Below are positions 45,290 through 55,503 of a DNA stretch of 64,000 nucleotides, piece after piece. The DNA is taken from positions 1-64,000 of the forward strand of contig JAUIGC010000001.1 in the NCBI GenBank assembly GCA_030429835.1, given 5' to 3'. Source of the stretch: Bacteroidia bacterium (lineage in GTDB: Bacteria; Bacteroidota; Bacteroidia; Flavobacteriales; Flavobacteriaceae). The position numbers and the translations under genes are program-made. Below the pieces are notes generated by a model that saw only the letters and a program-made list of their open reading frames with translations, did no database searches and was not told the DNA's origin. Positions within the stretch are counted from its first letter, which is position 1, and every line of letters begins with the position of its first letter.

Positions 45290-47225
45290 TTTGAAATACC
45301 TTATCTGGATTTTATTTATTTTGTCTCCACTTCATGCCACATCCCAAACCGAGTTCACGACTTGGGGAAATATTACGGGAATTCGGGTGGACAATCAACT
45401 TATGGAATTCAATTCGAGCCTAGTTGTCGTAAGCGATGATTTTAACGAAAGAAAAACTAGAAAAGAGGGACAAAGAATAAATTTCACACGCACCGAAGGT
45501 CACAAGATATTCACATTTGAAATGGAAAACCTTCGTTGGTTAGAAGATATTTCGACAACTGGTAATGGCATCTCCACTATAGACATTGAATTTTCATCTG
45601 AAAAAGACACCCTTTTAAATGGTGCCTTTTTTAGAATTGAACTGCCTAAGGAGTTCGGTTTAGACACGAAATTTGATATAAAGGGACCAACCTCCATGTC
45701 CTTAAGGGATATTACAAAGCCCATCGATAAAGCCCAGTATAAATCACCTGTTTCTTCGTTATCTATCGCTTCAAAAAACAGAAAGCTTGAGATTTCCCTG
45801 GAAAAGGTTACGGATATCAGCATCAGGGCCTTGGATTCGATACGTCCAAAAGTTGAACTTAATTTCAGAATTGCCGGAGGGACTATTAAAGCCGATTCCA
45901 TTTACAGGAACAGTTTTTCGATTGCGGCCTCCGGGGCTATTGATAAGTCACCAATATCGTTAAAATTATTTCCTGATCAGCTAGGTGAAAGATTTGATGG
46001 AATCGGCGGTAATTTTAGGCTTCAAAATCCTAACTTGGATCCACAAGTAATCGATTATAGTCTCAAAAATTTGAGGGTATCTTGGTCAAGGGTTGAAATG
46101 CCGTGGCATTTATGGCACCCAGAACGCAATATTGACCCTACTACCGCTGCCAAAAATGGAAACTTGCACCCTAAAGTCGAAGCGGCAATGAAGATGGCCC
46201 AACGGCTTGACAAGATGGGAATTCCCGTTATTTTGGCAGCATGGTTTCCCCCAGAGTGGGCAATTAATGGGACTCGTTCCAGAGGAGAAAATCCAGATGG
46301 CACTAGGGGAAATACATTAGACCAGGACAAGAAAAGTGCAATATATAAGTCGATTACGGACTATATTCTATATTTAAAAAACACCTTCGGAGTAGAAACG
46401 GTCATGTTTTCTTTTAATGAATCAGATTTGGGAATCGATGTACGCCAAACACCCGAGGAACATAATATACTAATAAAGGAATTGGGAAGTTATTTTAGGT
46501 CTCGAGGAGTGAACACTAAATTTCTATTGGGAGATACCGCCGACGCGAACGGTTGGGAATTTACAACAAAGGCCTCCTTAGATCCTGAAACAAGGCCCTA
46601 TATAGGTGGCGTATCATTTCATTCCTGGCGAGGTTGGACCATTGAAAACCTAGTAAAATGGTCGGATATTTCAAAAAGAGTAGGATTACCTCTTTTTGTT
46701 GGAGAAGGAAGTATTGATGCTGGTGCATGGCGTTACCCCCAAATCTTTGAAGAACCTACATATGCTCTAGATGAAATCGATGTTTATTTAAAAATTTTGA
46801 ATGTTGCACAACCATTGACTATTCTACAATGGCAACTGACAGCGGATTATTCACCCATGTCCGGTGGTGGCATTTTTGGAAATGAAAAAGAGGATTTATA
46901 TCCTACCCAACGATTCTTTAATTTAAAACAATTGGGCAGTACACCAGACAATGTCTTCTCTATACCTTCAAAAAGTGACAACGATTGGATAACCTCCGCT
47001 GCTTTCCTAAATAAACAGAAGAGCAAAATTGCCATTCATTTAGTCAACAAGGGTGCCACAAGAAATATAACCATTGAGGGAATACCTAATAGAATAAAAA
47101 GGGTTAAGATGTATAAAACCAATACGCAAAAATCCTATGAACATTCCGAGACAATTCCTGTTGTCGATGGAAGTATTACTCTTTCATTGGAGGGAGCAAG
47201 TTATATTTCATTAATTAACGATTAA
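45267..47225 (+). CDS. GH30-like clan GH-A glycoside hydrolase
   Basis: A 652-residue secreted protein from ATG 45267 (a further ATG at 45240 would give a non-signal N-terminus). The signal peptide ends near ATSQ. An N-terminal beta domain (about 30-225) is followed by a TIM barrel opening with ERFDGIGGNFRLQ, with the acid/base pair Asn384-Glu385 in FSFNESD and the nucleophile Glu480 in FVGEGSIDAG. A C-terminal beta-sandwich closes the protein, as in GH30. Exact family and specificity are uncertain; it could remove xylosyl, glucosyl or mannosyl units. Last gene of the operon, followed by a terminator. Confidence 0.6.
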   Translation: MTLTYQINLKYLIWILFILSPLHATSQTEFTTWGNITGIRVDNQLMEFNSSLVVVSDDFNERKTRKEGQRINFTRTEGHKIFTFEMENLRWLEDISTTGNGISTIDIEFSSEKDTLLNGAFFRIELPKEFGLDTKFDIKGPTSMSLRDITKPIDKAQYKSPVSSLSIASKNRKLEISLEKVTDISIRALDSIRPKVELNFRIAGGTIKADSIYRNSFSIAASGAIDKSPISLKLFPDQLGERFDGIGGNFRLQNPNLDPQVIDYSLKNLRVSWSRVEMPWHLWHPERNIDPTTAAKNGNLHPKVEAAMKMAQRLDKMGIPVILAAWFPPEWAINGTRSRGENPDGTRGNTLDQDKKSAIYKSITDYILYLKNTFGVETVMFSFNESDLGIDVRQTPEEHNILIKELGSYFRSRGVNTKFLLGDTADANGWEFTTKASLDPETRPYIGGVSFHSWRGWTIENLVKWSDISKRVGLPLFVGEGSIDAGAWRYPQIFEEPTYALDEIDVYLKILNVAQPLTILQWQLTADYSPMSGGGIFGNEKEDLYPTQRFFNLKQLGSTPDNVFSIPSKSDNDWITSAAFLNKQKSKIAIHLVNKGATRNITIEGIPNRIKRVKMYKTNTQKSYEHSETIPVVDGSITLSLEGASYISLIND

Positions 47226-47251
47226 TAGCTGACTGAAGCTAACCATTATAG

Positions 47252-47287
47252 ATCTGGAAGAATTTTTCCCACTTCTTCCAGATTTGT
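47252..47287 (+). terminator. Terminator of the GH9-GH26-GH30 operon
   Basis: ATCTGGAAGAA (47252-47262) pairs with TTCTTCCAGAT (47273-47283), followed by TTGTTT. Confidence 0.8.
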
Positions 47288-47321
47288 TTAATAAAAATGG
47301 TATAATAATCATCCAACCCTA

Positions 47322-48512
47322 TTATTGGAATTCTTCATTGCGCTGTATTAAATCGTGGATAGCAGCTACCGAATTATTGGAATATAACTTATCTTCAGGT
47401 GTACTTTTACAGTAGTCTAGAAGAATTTTTATATGTGAGGTCGCCACGTGCATCCGAGTATCCGATGATGCATAATAAATAAACACTTTACCATCCTCAT
47501 CAGCAATCCATCCATTGCAAAATAGAACATTTCCTACATCACCGATAATCTCCTGATTATTTGGCGCCATAAGATATCCACCAGGTTGGTATATGACTTT
47601 GGTGATATCTTTTAAATCCGTCATGAACATATACAGGACATATCGAAGTCCTGCAGCAGTATTTCTAACCCCATGTGCCAAATGCAACCAGCCTTCAGTA
47701 GTTTTTATTGGTGTTGGCCCTTGGCCATTTTTTAATTCGTACACAGTATGATACATTCGGTTGTTGATAATAATTTCATCCTTTACTTCAGGATAAGACA
47801 TATCATGTATATATCCTAACCCTATTCCTCCTCCAGAACCTGCTAGAATAAAATCATCCTGTGGTCTTGTATAGATTGCATATTTACCATCAACAAACTC
47901 GGGATGCAATGTTACGTTGCGCTGTTGGATAGTCGTTGAAATTAAATCAGGTAGACGCTCCCATTTCTTCAAATCCTTAGATCTAATTATGCCTGCATTC
48001 GAAATTGCAGCGACCAAATCCGAGGAAGGAGCATTAGTATCTTTTCTCTCAGTACAAAAAATTCCATATATGTATCCGTCCTCGTGTTTGACTAGGCGCA
48101 TATCATAGACATTGACATCTGGATTTTCAGTTTGTGGAAGTAGTAATGGTTTTTTCCAAAATCTAAAGTTATCTATACCATTTTGACTTTCTGCAAAGGC
48201 AAAATATGATTTTCTATCCGCACCTTCTACCCTAACTGCGAGTATATATTTATTATTCCACTTAATTGCACCAGCATTGAACGCAGCATTTACGCCTATT
48301 CTTTCAATCCCATAAGGATTTGTTGATGGGTTTAAATCATATCGCCAGTGTATAGGAATGTGTTCAGCTGTAATCACCGGATGATGGTAACGATAAATAA
48401 TCCCATTGGATTTCAGCTCCCTTTTATTTTTACGAGTAATTAAAGCATTATAATCGTCAAAAATCTTTTGAAATTTTACTAAGGGCTGAAGATGGGTAAA
48501 ATTATTAATCAT
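47322..48512 (-). CDS. 4-O-beta-D-mannosyl-D-glucose phosphorylase (GH130)
   Basis: A 396-residue cytoplasmic five-bladed propeller enzyme that phosphorolyses mannosyl-glucose to mannose 1-phosphate and glucose. It closely resembles the GH130 subfamily 1 enzyme of the Bacteroides mannan pathway: RIGVNAAFNAGAIKW, VRVEGADRKSYFAFAES, NVYDMRL with catalytic Asp137, RNVTLHPEFVDGKYA, GWLHLAHGVRNTAAGLRYV and IYYASSDTRMHVATS. No signal peptide. It completes the route from mannobiose with the symporter and epimerase at 32949-36002, although it lies in a separate minus-strand unit. Confidence 0.93.
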   Translation of the reverse strand: MINNFTHLQPLVKFQKIFDDYNALITRKNKRELKSNGIIYRYHHPVITAEHIPIHWRYDLNPSTNPYGIERIGVNAAFNAGAIKWNNKYILAVRVEGADRKSYFAFAESQNGIDNFRFWKKPLLLPQTENPDVNVYDMRLVKHEDGYIYGIFCTERKDTNAPSSDLVAAISNAGIIRSKDLKKWERLPDLISTTIQQRNVTLHPEFVDGKYAIYTRPQDDFILAGSGGGIGLGYIHDMSYPEVKDEIIINNRMYHTVYELKNGQGPTPIKTTEGWLHLAHGVRNTAAGLRYVLYMFMTDLKDITKVIYQPGGYLMAPNNQEIIGDVGNVLFCNGWIADEDGKVFIYYASSDTRMHVATSHIKILLDYCKSTPEDKLYSNNSVAAIHDLIQRNEEFQ

Positions 48513-48975
48513 TGTGTAATAAATTTATTTACATAGCATTCCGAAATTGTACGAAAAATCTGTTTACATATTCCTGATATCATTGTGATTAAGACCTCAG
48601 TCTAAAAATTTAAAATATTTGTTCTAATCTTAAATCTAATAATCGTAAACACAATGACGGCAATAACTATTCAAAGTTCTAGTTTGTTTTCAATGATATA
48701 AAAAATTAACTCACGACAGACATAAAATAAAATCACCGAACCAAACCCAATGTATTCCCATTCCGCTATTTTTGTACAAAAAAGTACAAAACTAACTATA
48801 TTCAGTTTCTCGAATAAAGATATAAGTCTAATCCAAGTGTTATTAATACTTTCTGATCAAAAGCACACAATATATAAGCTAGGAATTGCTTTGTTCCTGA
48901 GGATTATTAATTTCGTCAAAGAAATCTTTTTTCTGAAAATCAAGTAGATTCATAAAAATTCAAATCTTAAAATGT
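48513..48975. other. Gene-free region upstream of GH130
   Basis: No credible gene. A 65-codon frame at 48750-48947 is Ile/Phe/Lys-rich and unlikely to be real. TGTACAAAAAAGTAC (48773-48787) resembles the PUL operator motif with a 1-nt insertion and is nearly palindromic. Confidence 0.4.
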
Positions 48976-49010
48976 AAAAGGACCTCGAATAGATACATCA
49001 AGGTCCTTTT
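48976..49010 (-). terminator. Terminator of the susCD operon
   Basis: AAAAGGACCT (48976-48985) pairs with AGGTCCTTTT (49001-49010), directly after the SusD stop on the minus strand. Confidence 0.75.
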
Positions 49011-49031
49011 CAAAGCTAACTCCAAGGCTAA

Positions 49032-50591
49032 TTAATATCCAGGGTTCTGGTCCAAATTAGGATTGATGTCTATTTGAATTCTCGGTATTGGTAACAATTC
49101 ACGTCCTTGAGGTATTGTAATTCCAAACTTGCTGGCCATATACTCACTTACTTGACCGGTCCTCCTTAAGCAAAGCCACAAAGAAAACTCCCCGCCAAGT
49201 TCATGGCGGTATTCGTCAAAAATAGCGTCCATAATATTTCCAGATGGTGCAGGAGCAGTTCCTCCCCATGCGCGATTTCTCACACGCATTAAAGTCTGCA
49301 TTGCTAAACCATCATTTCCACTTTTATGATAGGCTTCGGCCAAACTAATTAATACTTCCCCGTAGCGAAGCCAAATATGATTTTGTCCGCTAAAAATATT
49401 TGGGCCGTTCCATCCACTTATAACAGGATTTCTCCATGTTTTTACGGCATAATAACCAGTTCTTCCTGGTGATCCGTCCGTGCCTAACCAAGGCTCAGTT
49501 TTAGTACCCAGGGTATTAATTCCGTTATAATTTGCCTGAATGTTAGGATAATCGGAGATATTAATTAAAGGATCCGGATGTTCTTCTCCTGGGGCAATTA
49601 TGGTAAAATCCCTTCTTAAATCTCCAAGCTCAAAAGATTCGTATAATGCCTCTGTTGGGATACCGCCATATGACCCCCCATTAATTTCCGATGGCATATT
49701 AAATGACTGCAGAAATGTTTTCTCTTCATTCCTATTCCATCCTAAGTCACCGTTATCATTGAATTGAATTTCGAATAATGACTCTTTACCATTTTTGTTA
49801 GCGAGTGCATGAACATCTAAAAAATTTTCCTCGAGAAAAAAGTGTCCCTCCAATTGTTCAAATGCTTCAACGGCATCATCATATCTTCCCAACCACATGT
49901 AAACACTACCCAACATAGCATAGGCAGTTCCTTTGGTAACCCTTCCTTTTTCTAAGTCATAGCTCCAAGGCAATCTTTCTGCTGCATCCTCTAAGTCTAA
50001 AGCCAATTGGTTCCAAACTTCTTCTTCCGTATTTCTAGGAGCAAAAAAATCAGAGTCCCCCGTTGTAGGTTCCAATATTAGGGGTACACCCCCCATGGTA
50101 CCTGTAAGATAATAATAGAATATACTTCTTAAAACTAACGCCTCTCCTATCAATCTATTACCTAAAGCTTCGTCAATATTTCCTGCATCTATAGCAGGTT
50201 GCAAATTGGAGAGCGCCACATTGGCCCTTCCAATCCCATAATAATGTACCGGCCATAATTTTCCTGATATTTCATTATCGGGATTTAATTCGAACTGCCT
50301 AAACTCTTCGTCCAAACCATTACCCTTCCAGTCTTGTGTTAATCTGTCCAAAGTTTGAATGGCTTTGGTATTATATTCATTAGGTATTCCATCCGGTCCC
50401 CCGTAGGCTCCTTGAAATGCATCATATATTCCAGTTATAGTTGCAACGGCAGTAGATTCGGAAGTATAAACCGTAGCATCACTGACCCCATCAGTTTTGG
50501 GATCTTGTAGGGCATCGTCAGAGCAGCTATAAATTACCACTCCAATGATAATTAAAGCAAACAGAATGTTTAAAATTTGATTTTTTTTCAT
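49032..50591 (-). CDS. SusD/RagB-like glycan-binding lipoprotein
   Basis: A 519-residue surface lipoprotein (VIYSC, Cys23) of the SusD/RagB family, which captures oligosaccharides and forms the lid of the SusC channel. TPR-like helices (about 30-330) include the GEALVLRSIFYYYL segment and AYAMLGSVYMWLGRYDDA; the C-terminus has the usual IWLRYGEVLISLAEAYHKSG and NRAWGG. Starts 10 nt after the susC stop, so the pair is one operon. Mannan or glucomannan binding is inferred from the locus. Confidence 0.95.
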   Translation of the reverse strand: MKKNQILNILFALIIIGVVIYSCSDDALQDPKTDGVSDATVYTSESTAVATITGIYDAFQGAYGGPDGIPNEYNTKAIQTLDRLTQDWKGNGLDEEFRQFELNPDNEISGKLWPVHYYGIGRANVALSNLQPAIDAGNIDEALGNRLIGEALVLRSIFYYYLTGTMGGVPLILEPTTGDSDFFAPRNTEEEVWNQLALDLEDAAERLPWSYDLEKGRVTKGTAYAMLGSVYMWLGRYDDAVEAFEQLEGHFFLEENFLDVHALANKNGKESLFEIQFNDNGDLGWNRNEEKTFLQSFNMPSEINGGSYGGIPTEALYESFELGDLRRDFTIIAPGEEHPDPLINISDYPNIQANYNGINTLGTKTEPWLGTDGSPGRTGYYAVKTWRNPVISGWNGPNIFSGQNHIWLRYGEVLISLAEAYHKSGNDGLAMQTLMRVRNRAWGGTAPAPSGNIMDAIFDEYRHELGGEFSLWLCLRRTGQVSEYMASKFGITIPQGRELLPIPRIQIDINPNLDQNPGY

Positions 50592-50601
50592 TGCTTATTT
50601 T

Positions 50602-53600
50602 TTAGAATTGTAAATTAACTCCTAGTGTTAGTGAGGATGAAATAGGATACTGACCTGCATCTATTCCTCTTGTTTGGGCGTTGTTCACCCCATTAATATC
50701 AGCATTTTGACCTACTTCCGGATCATATCCCGAATAACCAGTCCAAGTTGCCAAATTTTGTCCACTCAAATACACTTTGGCACTGGTCATGCCTAGCCTT
50801 TCGGTCAAATTATTTTGGAAATTATATCCTAAACGAAGATTTCTTAGTCTGAGAAAAGAACCATCTTCCATATAATAATCGGAAGCCCTACCATTCTGGA
50901 TTTCACTGTCATTGCCAATTGCCCTAGCATAAGTAGTACTTGTTCCAGGACCTGTCCATCTTCCATTATAATAATCAATTCCTATATTTGTAAAAGCGTC
51001 TGCTAAGCCATATCCACCGGCAGTTTCCAATTCCAACCTTGTAAAATTCATTATTTCACTTCCATAGGAACCATAAATATCGATTCCTAAATCCCAATTC
51101 TTGTAACTAAAATTCATGTTTAGTCCTCCAAAGAAATCAGGTATAGGACTTCCGATAATTTCCCTATCGTCACCATCCACACGACCATCTCCATTTAAAT
51201 CCTTAAACCTTCTATCCCCTGGTGCTGTATTCTCCGATTGATAAAAGTCAAACCCTGCAGCTTGCGCGGCGGCATTAGCAGCATCAATCTCGTCTTGGGT
51301 TTGAAACAATCCGTCAGCCCTAAATGCGTAATACGAACCAACTTGTCCTCCAACTTCCGAACGTGTAAGACCAAACCAAAAGTTAGCCGTACTGAAACTT
51401 GGAACGAATTCCGAATTCAGAACCACAAAATCCTGTTGCGAAGTCAACTCAGTTATTTCGTTATTTAATAAAGTTAAATTGGCTGAAATATCATAAGTAA
51501 AATCCCCATCTATTTTTCTATGTCCCAATAAGAATTCGAATCCCTCATTCACCACACTTCCTGAATTAACGGCTCTGAAACCAAACCCATTTTGAATAGG
51601 GATAGGTTCCCTGAATAAAAAGTCTGAAGCCTCCTTTTTAAACCAATCGACCGTTAAATAAATGCTTCTATTGAAAAATTCAGCCTCCAATCCTATATCA
51701 GTCTGTATTTGTGATTCCCATTTTAAGTCTGGATTTGGCAATACCAAAGGATATAGCCCTTGGGACGTGGTTCCCCCAAAATCATAATTAGCATCATTAT
51801 TTGCGTTCCCAGCAGAGTAAAATACGGCAAATTGGAATGGATCTATTCCAAAGAAGCTACCTGTTTCCCCCCAACTTCCACGAATCTTTAATATATCGAA
51901 AATACTATTGTCCATAAAAGATTCTTCGTCTATATTCCAACCTGCAGCTACTGAAGGAAAAACTCCCCAAAGATTATTAGCCCCAAATGTGTCTCCCACA
52001 CCATCCCTACGAATGGTACCAGTGATATAATATTTACTGTCAAAATTATAATTCAAGCGACCAAAATAACTTGCCAAAGTTCTTCTAGTTCTATACCCTT
52101 CTACAATTTGAATATCCGCTGCTTGGGATATATCCCTGATATCGTTGTTCAAAAATCCGGCACCCCTATTTCGAACTCTTTTAAAATAATTTCTTTGCCC
52201 GGAAATACCACCCAACAGATTTATTTTGTGTTTACCGACTTCCTTGTTATACTCCAAAAGCAATTCTCCCAATACTTCATTATTCACATTTGTTTGCACA
52301 TCAAACAACGCTGAGGTATTTAAATCCACGTTAACCTGACTCCTATAATATTGGGGAGTGAAGTTTTGACCGAAAAAGGTATTTGAGTTACCACCAACGG
52401 TAAGCTTCGCCGTAAAATCTTTGAAAAAATCGTACTCCAACCCCATGTTCAATTGTACATTGGTACTACCATTATCATTTTCATTTTGAAGCGCATTACC
52501 AATTACATTGGTGCTACCCCTGAACGTTTGCTGTGTGATATCAGGATAGCCACCATAATTACCCATTCCATCAAAAGGAATATTAGTACCATTGGTATTA
52601 CCTTGGGCATTTACTGCATCAGCATCCGCTAAATGGGGTACATTACCTAATAACTTAACTATATTATAGTATCCCTGATTTAATTGCACAGTACTTTCCG
52701 TATAGGCATATTTTATATCCCCGTTCACCCTAAAATTTTCTGTTACGTCAAACTGGCCGTTTAGACCGGCATTGTACCTTTTATAGGAGGAACCGACAAC
52801 CACACCATCTTCTTCAATGTAACCTCCCGTGAAAGCAAATCTGGAATTTTCGCCACCCCCACGCACTGTCAAATTGGTGGATGTACGAAAACCGCTGTTA
52901 TAAGCAAAATCCTGCCAGTCCACGTTGGTCAAACTCGAAGGGTCATTCCAACCTACATAAGGAACTAACTGTTCGTTTGGTTGGTCTGGACCATTATTTT
53001 CTTGGGATAGATTGACGGCAAAATTTGCAAATGTTTGGGCATCCAAAACATCTAAAAACTTTGGCTGCAATCTAAACCCAGACCATGAATCGACTTCAAA
53101 GGTGACTTTACCATTTGTCCCTTTTTTAGTTTCTATAATTACCACTCCATTACTTGCACGAACTCCATAAATAGCTCCAGCGGAAGCATCTTTTAAAACT
53201 GAAATCGATTGTATATTATTAGGATTCAAATATGAAATATCTTGAATTGGATATCCATCCACTATGTACAAAGGTGTTGTATTAGTGAAAGACCCTGTTC
53301 CCCTAATATTGACGGTAACCGAAGCGCCTGGGGCACCTGAATTTGATACAATTTGAACGCCTGATGTCCTACCCTGTAAAGCTTGATCGACTGTGGAAGT
53401 AGGAAATTTTGCCAATTCTTCCCCCGAAACTACACCAACAGCACCTGTCAAATCCTTTTTGGTTGAAGTACCATATGCAACTACCACTACTTCATCGAGG
53501 CTTTCAAAATCTTCTTGAAGATTTACATTAACAGTATTTCGATTATTGACTGCAATTTCCTGTTTGGTATATCCAATGTAGGTAAATACCAAAATGGCAC

Positions 53601-53799
53601 CAGCAGGCACATTGTCTATTACATAATTACCATCGAAATCGGATTGGGTCCCATTGGTTGTACCCTTTACCACGACGTTGGCACCTGGCAAAGGGCCATT
53701 GGCATCAGAAATGGTTCCGGTGACGGTTTGACCATATGATAAAGAACCAACTAAAAAAGCAAGACTTACTAAAAGTTTTCTAAATAAAGGTATTTCCAT
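50602..53799 (-). CDS. SusC/RagA-like TonB-dependent outer-membrane transporter
   Basis: A 1065-residue TonB-dependent receptor. Signal peptide about 1-23, then a carboxypeptidase-regulatory-like domain (about 24-100, TVTGTISDANGPLPGANVVV), a TonB-box region DEVVVVAYG, a plug domain with VNIRGTGSFTNTTPLYIVDG, and a 22-strand barrel typical of the family. It imports oligosaccharides across the outer membrane with TonB energy. Paired with the SusD gene; a possible -7 element lies about 110 nt upstream. Confidence 0.96.
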   Translation of the reverse strand: MEIPLFRKLLVSLAFLVGSLSYGQTVTGTISDANGPLPGANVVVKGTTNGTQSDFDGNYVIDNVPAGAILVFTYIGYTKQEIAVNNRNTVNVNLQEDFESLDEVVVVAYGTSTKKDLTGAVGVVSGEELAKFPTSTVDQALQGRTSGVQIVSNSGAPGASVTVNIRGTGSFTNTTPLYIVDGYPIQDISYLNPNNIQSISVLKDASAGAIYGVRASNGVVIIETKKGTNGKVTFEVDSWSGFRLQPKFLDVLDAQTFANFAVNLSQENNGPDQPNEQLVPYVGWNDPSSLTNVDWQDFAYNSGFRTSTNLTVRGGGENSRFAFTGGYIEEDGVVVGSSYKRYNAGLNGQFDVTENFRVNGDIKYAYTESTVQLNQGYYNIVKLLGNVPHLADADAVNAQGNTNGTNIPFDGMGNYGGYPDITQQTFRGSTNVIGNALQNENDNGSTNVQLNMGLEYDFFKDFTAKLTVGGNSNTFFGQNFTPQYYRSQVNVDLNTSALFDVQTNVNNEVLGELLLEYNKEVGKHKINLLGGISGQRNYFKRVRNRGAGFLNNDIRDISQAADIQIVEGYRTRRTLASYFGRLNYNFDSKYYITGTIRRDGVGDTFGANNLWGVFPSVAAGWNIDEESFMDNSIFDILKIRGSWGETGSFFGIDPFQFAVFYSAGNANNDANYDFGGTTSQGLYPLVLPNPDLKWESQIQTDIGLEAEFFNRSIYLTVDWFKKEASDFLFREPIPIQNGFGFRAVNSGSVVNEGFEFLLGHRKIDGDFTYDISANLTLLNNEITELTSQQDFVVLNSEFVPSFSTANFWFGLTRSEVGGQVGSYYAFRADGLFQTQDEIDAANAAAQAAGFDFYQSENTAPGDRRFKDLNGDGRVDGDDREIIGSPIPDFFGGLNMNFSYKNWDLGIDIYGSYGSEIMNFTRLELETAGGYGLADAFTNIGIDYYNGRWTGPGTSTTYARAIGNDSEIQNGRASDYYMEDGSFLRLRNLRLGYNFQNNLTERLGMTSAKVYLSGQNLATWTGYSGYDPEVGQNADINGVNNAQTRGIDAGQYPISSSLTLGVNLQF

Positions 53800-54402
53800 G
53801 ATTAATTGTTGTTAGGTTGGGCGATTAACTTCATATTATTGATTTAAAAAACAGGGCGTGTTAAAAAATAAATTTGACAATTATTGCCCACAAATTTTTT
53901 AGAATATTCAAAAATATGACATGTACTATGGGGAGACTTAACAAAATTTAATCAATTGTTGATACTATTTTAACATAGGAATTCATTTGTGTAGGGCTAT
54001 TTGAACAACCAATAAAATCATCTTACCATTGGTAGGAAGGAGGAAAGAAAATGAGCATTCAGAAAATATAATGGACGGTGGATTCAATTTTTCCTTATTA
54101 AAATTTTTGTCAGTTTAGAGAAAGGTATACCACATGGAATCAAACACTTGATAATAGCTTTTAAATCCAAAACCACCTTACAGGAAAATCTTTCTAGGCG
54201 AAAAACTAATTTTTCAGTCAAGGAGTAAAGACTGTAAAAACGATATATAAGGTTTAAATTTTTTAGGAGTTTAGAGCCTTTCAAATATACTCAAGAGGAC
54301 CATCATCTAATTTCAAAGAGATAAATAATACATATATCATTCAGAAATCATAAATTCCTAAAAACCTTGTGCTTCATTATTTTTTGAGTCGCTTCTGGGT
54401 AT
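53800..54402. other. Gene-free region upstream of susC
   Basis: On the minus strand TATTTTTG (53916-53909) matches TAnnTTTG and could be the susC -7 element. Next to it TGACATGTACTATG (53917-53930) looks like the PUL motif with internal bases missing. A 66-codon frame at 54084-54284 has no recognisable features. Otherwise nothing is seen. Confidence 0.45.
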
Positions 54403-55497
54403 TTATGATTTTGATTTTTCAATTGTAGGTCTGTCCTGCCAATAGGAAGCTAGTATAGATCCCGTGATGTTCATTAATGGACCAAAAACTGCCGGAGCCA
54501 ATCCCATTGTGGCAATTTTTCCCAAGGCATTGGCAAGTCCTGAGGCCATACCTCCATTCTGCATTCCTACTTCTAGGGCTATTGTTCTGGCATCGCGTTC
54601 GGAAAGTCCGAACATAAGGGCATAGCCATATCCGATACTGTACCCTGCCAAATTGTGTATTAACACAAAAACCATAAGAGATACTCCTATTTCCAATAAA
54701 CTATCCCGACCGGCTGCGGTAATAATGATGATAATCAAACCGATAGCGAACATCGAGGTCAAGGGCATAACTCGATTAATCCATTGGGTTCCCCTAGCGA
54801 GAAACCTGTTAAACAATAATCCAGCGCCAATAGGTATAATAATCATTTTAATAATTGTCCACATCATAGACAAAATGTCAATTTCAACAAATTGACCTGC
54901 CAAAAGCTTCATGAGAATTGGCGTCACAAAAGGGGCAAGTAATGTGGCAATCGAAGTGATGGTAATAGATAACGCTACATTGGCCTTAGCCAAATAAGCC
55001 ATAACATTAGAAGCTACTCCACTGGGCGAACATCCTATCAAAATAATGCCAGCTGCAATTTCCGGAGAAAAATTGCTTGTCGTTGCCAAAAGAAATCCTA
55101 TAATCGGCATAATTAGAAGTTGCGCTGAAACCCCAATCAATACTCCTTTTGGAGACTCAAAAACTGTAGCAAAGTCTTTAATGCTCATTGTAGTTCCCAT
55201 ACCGAACATAATGATTTGAATTAAAGGTATAATTAGTACGGTTAGTTTTAAACTGCCCATTTCGGTAAAGAAATCCGGATAGTATAATGAAATGGAAATT
55301 CCTGCAAAAATCAGTATGGCGAAGACAAACCCCTTAACGCTTTTATACCCACTAAATCCAAATGCCAGGGTTAAAAAGAATCCTAAAAATAACCATCCTG
55401 AATCAGATATTCTTCCAATAAATATCATGTAAACTATGGCAATTAGCAACAAAATGGATATAACCAATGCCATAGGATAGAGGGTAGACTTTTTCAT
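54403..55497 (-). CDS. Bile acid:sodium symporter (BASS) family transporter
   Basis: A 364-residue inner-membrane protein with about ten hydrophobic segments. Conserved BASS features are GCSPSGVASNVMAYLAKANVALSI and ALEVGMQNGGMASGLANAL, which line the sodium and substrate sites. Bacterial members carry organic acids, keto acids or sterols. As last gene of a unit with an enolase-superfamily protein, RraA-like and NTF2-like proteins, it may move a sugar-acid or keto-acid product; the substrate is unknown. Starts 6 nt after the NTF2-like stop. Confidence 0.88.
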   Translation of the reverse strand: MKKSTLYPMALVISILLLIAIVYMIFIGRISDSGWLFLGFFLTLAFGFSGYKSVKGFVFAILIFAGISISLYYPDFFTEMGSLKLTVLIIPLIQIIMFGMGTTMSIKDFATVFESPKGVLIGVSAQLLIMPIIGFLLATTSNFSPEIAAGIILIGCSPSGVASNVMAYLAKANVALSITITSIATLLAPFVTPILMKLLAGQFVEIDILSMMWTIIKMIIIPIGAGLLFNRFLARGTQWINRVMPLTSMFAIGLIIIIITAAGRDSLLEIGVSLMVFVLIHNLAGYSIGYGYALMFGLSERDARTIALEVGMQNGGMASGLANALGKIATMGLAPAVFGPLMNITGSILASYWQDRPTIEKSKS

Positions 55498-55503
55498 TCC
55501 AGG

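Noticed and set aside
48750-48947. A 65-codon plus-strand frame before the susCD terminator
   Set aside because: It is low-complexity Ile/Phe/Lys-rich with no homology-like motif and lies in an AT-rich intergenic region.
54084-54284. A 66-codon minus-strand frame upstream of susC
   Set aside because: No signal, domain or neighbour link; probably a chance frame.
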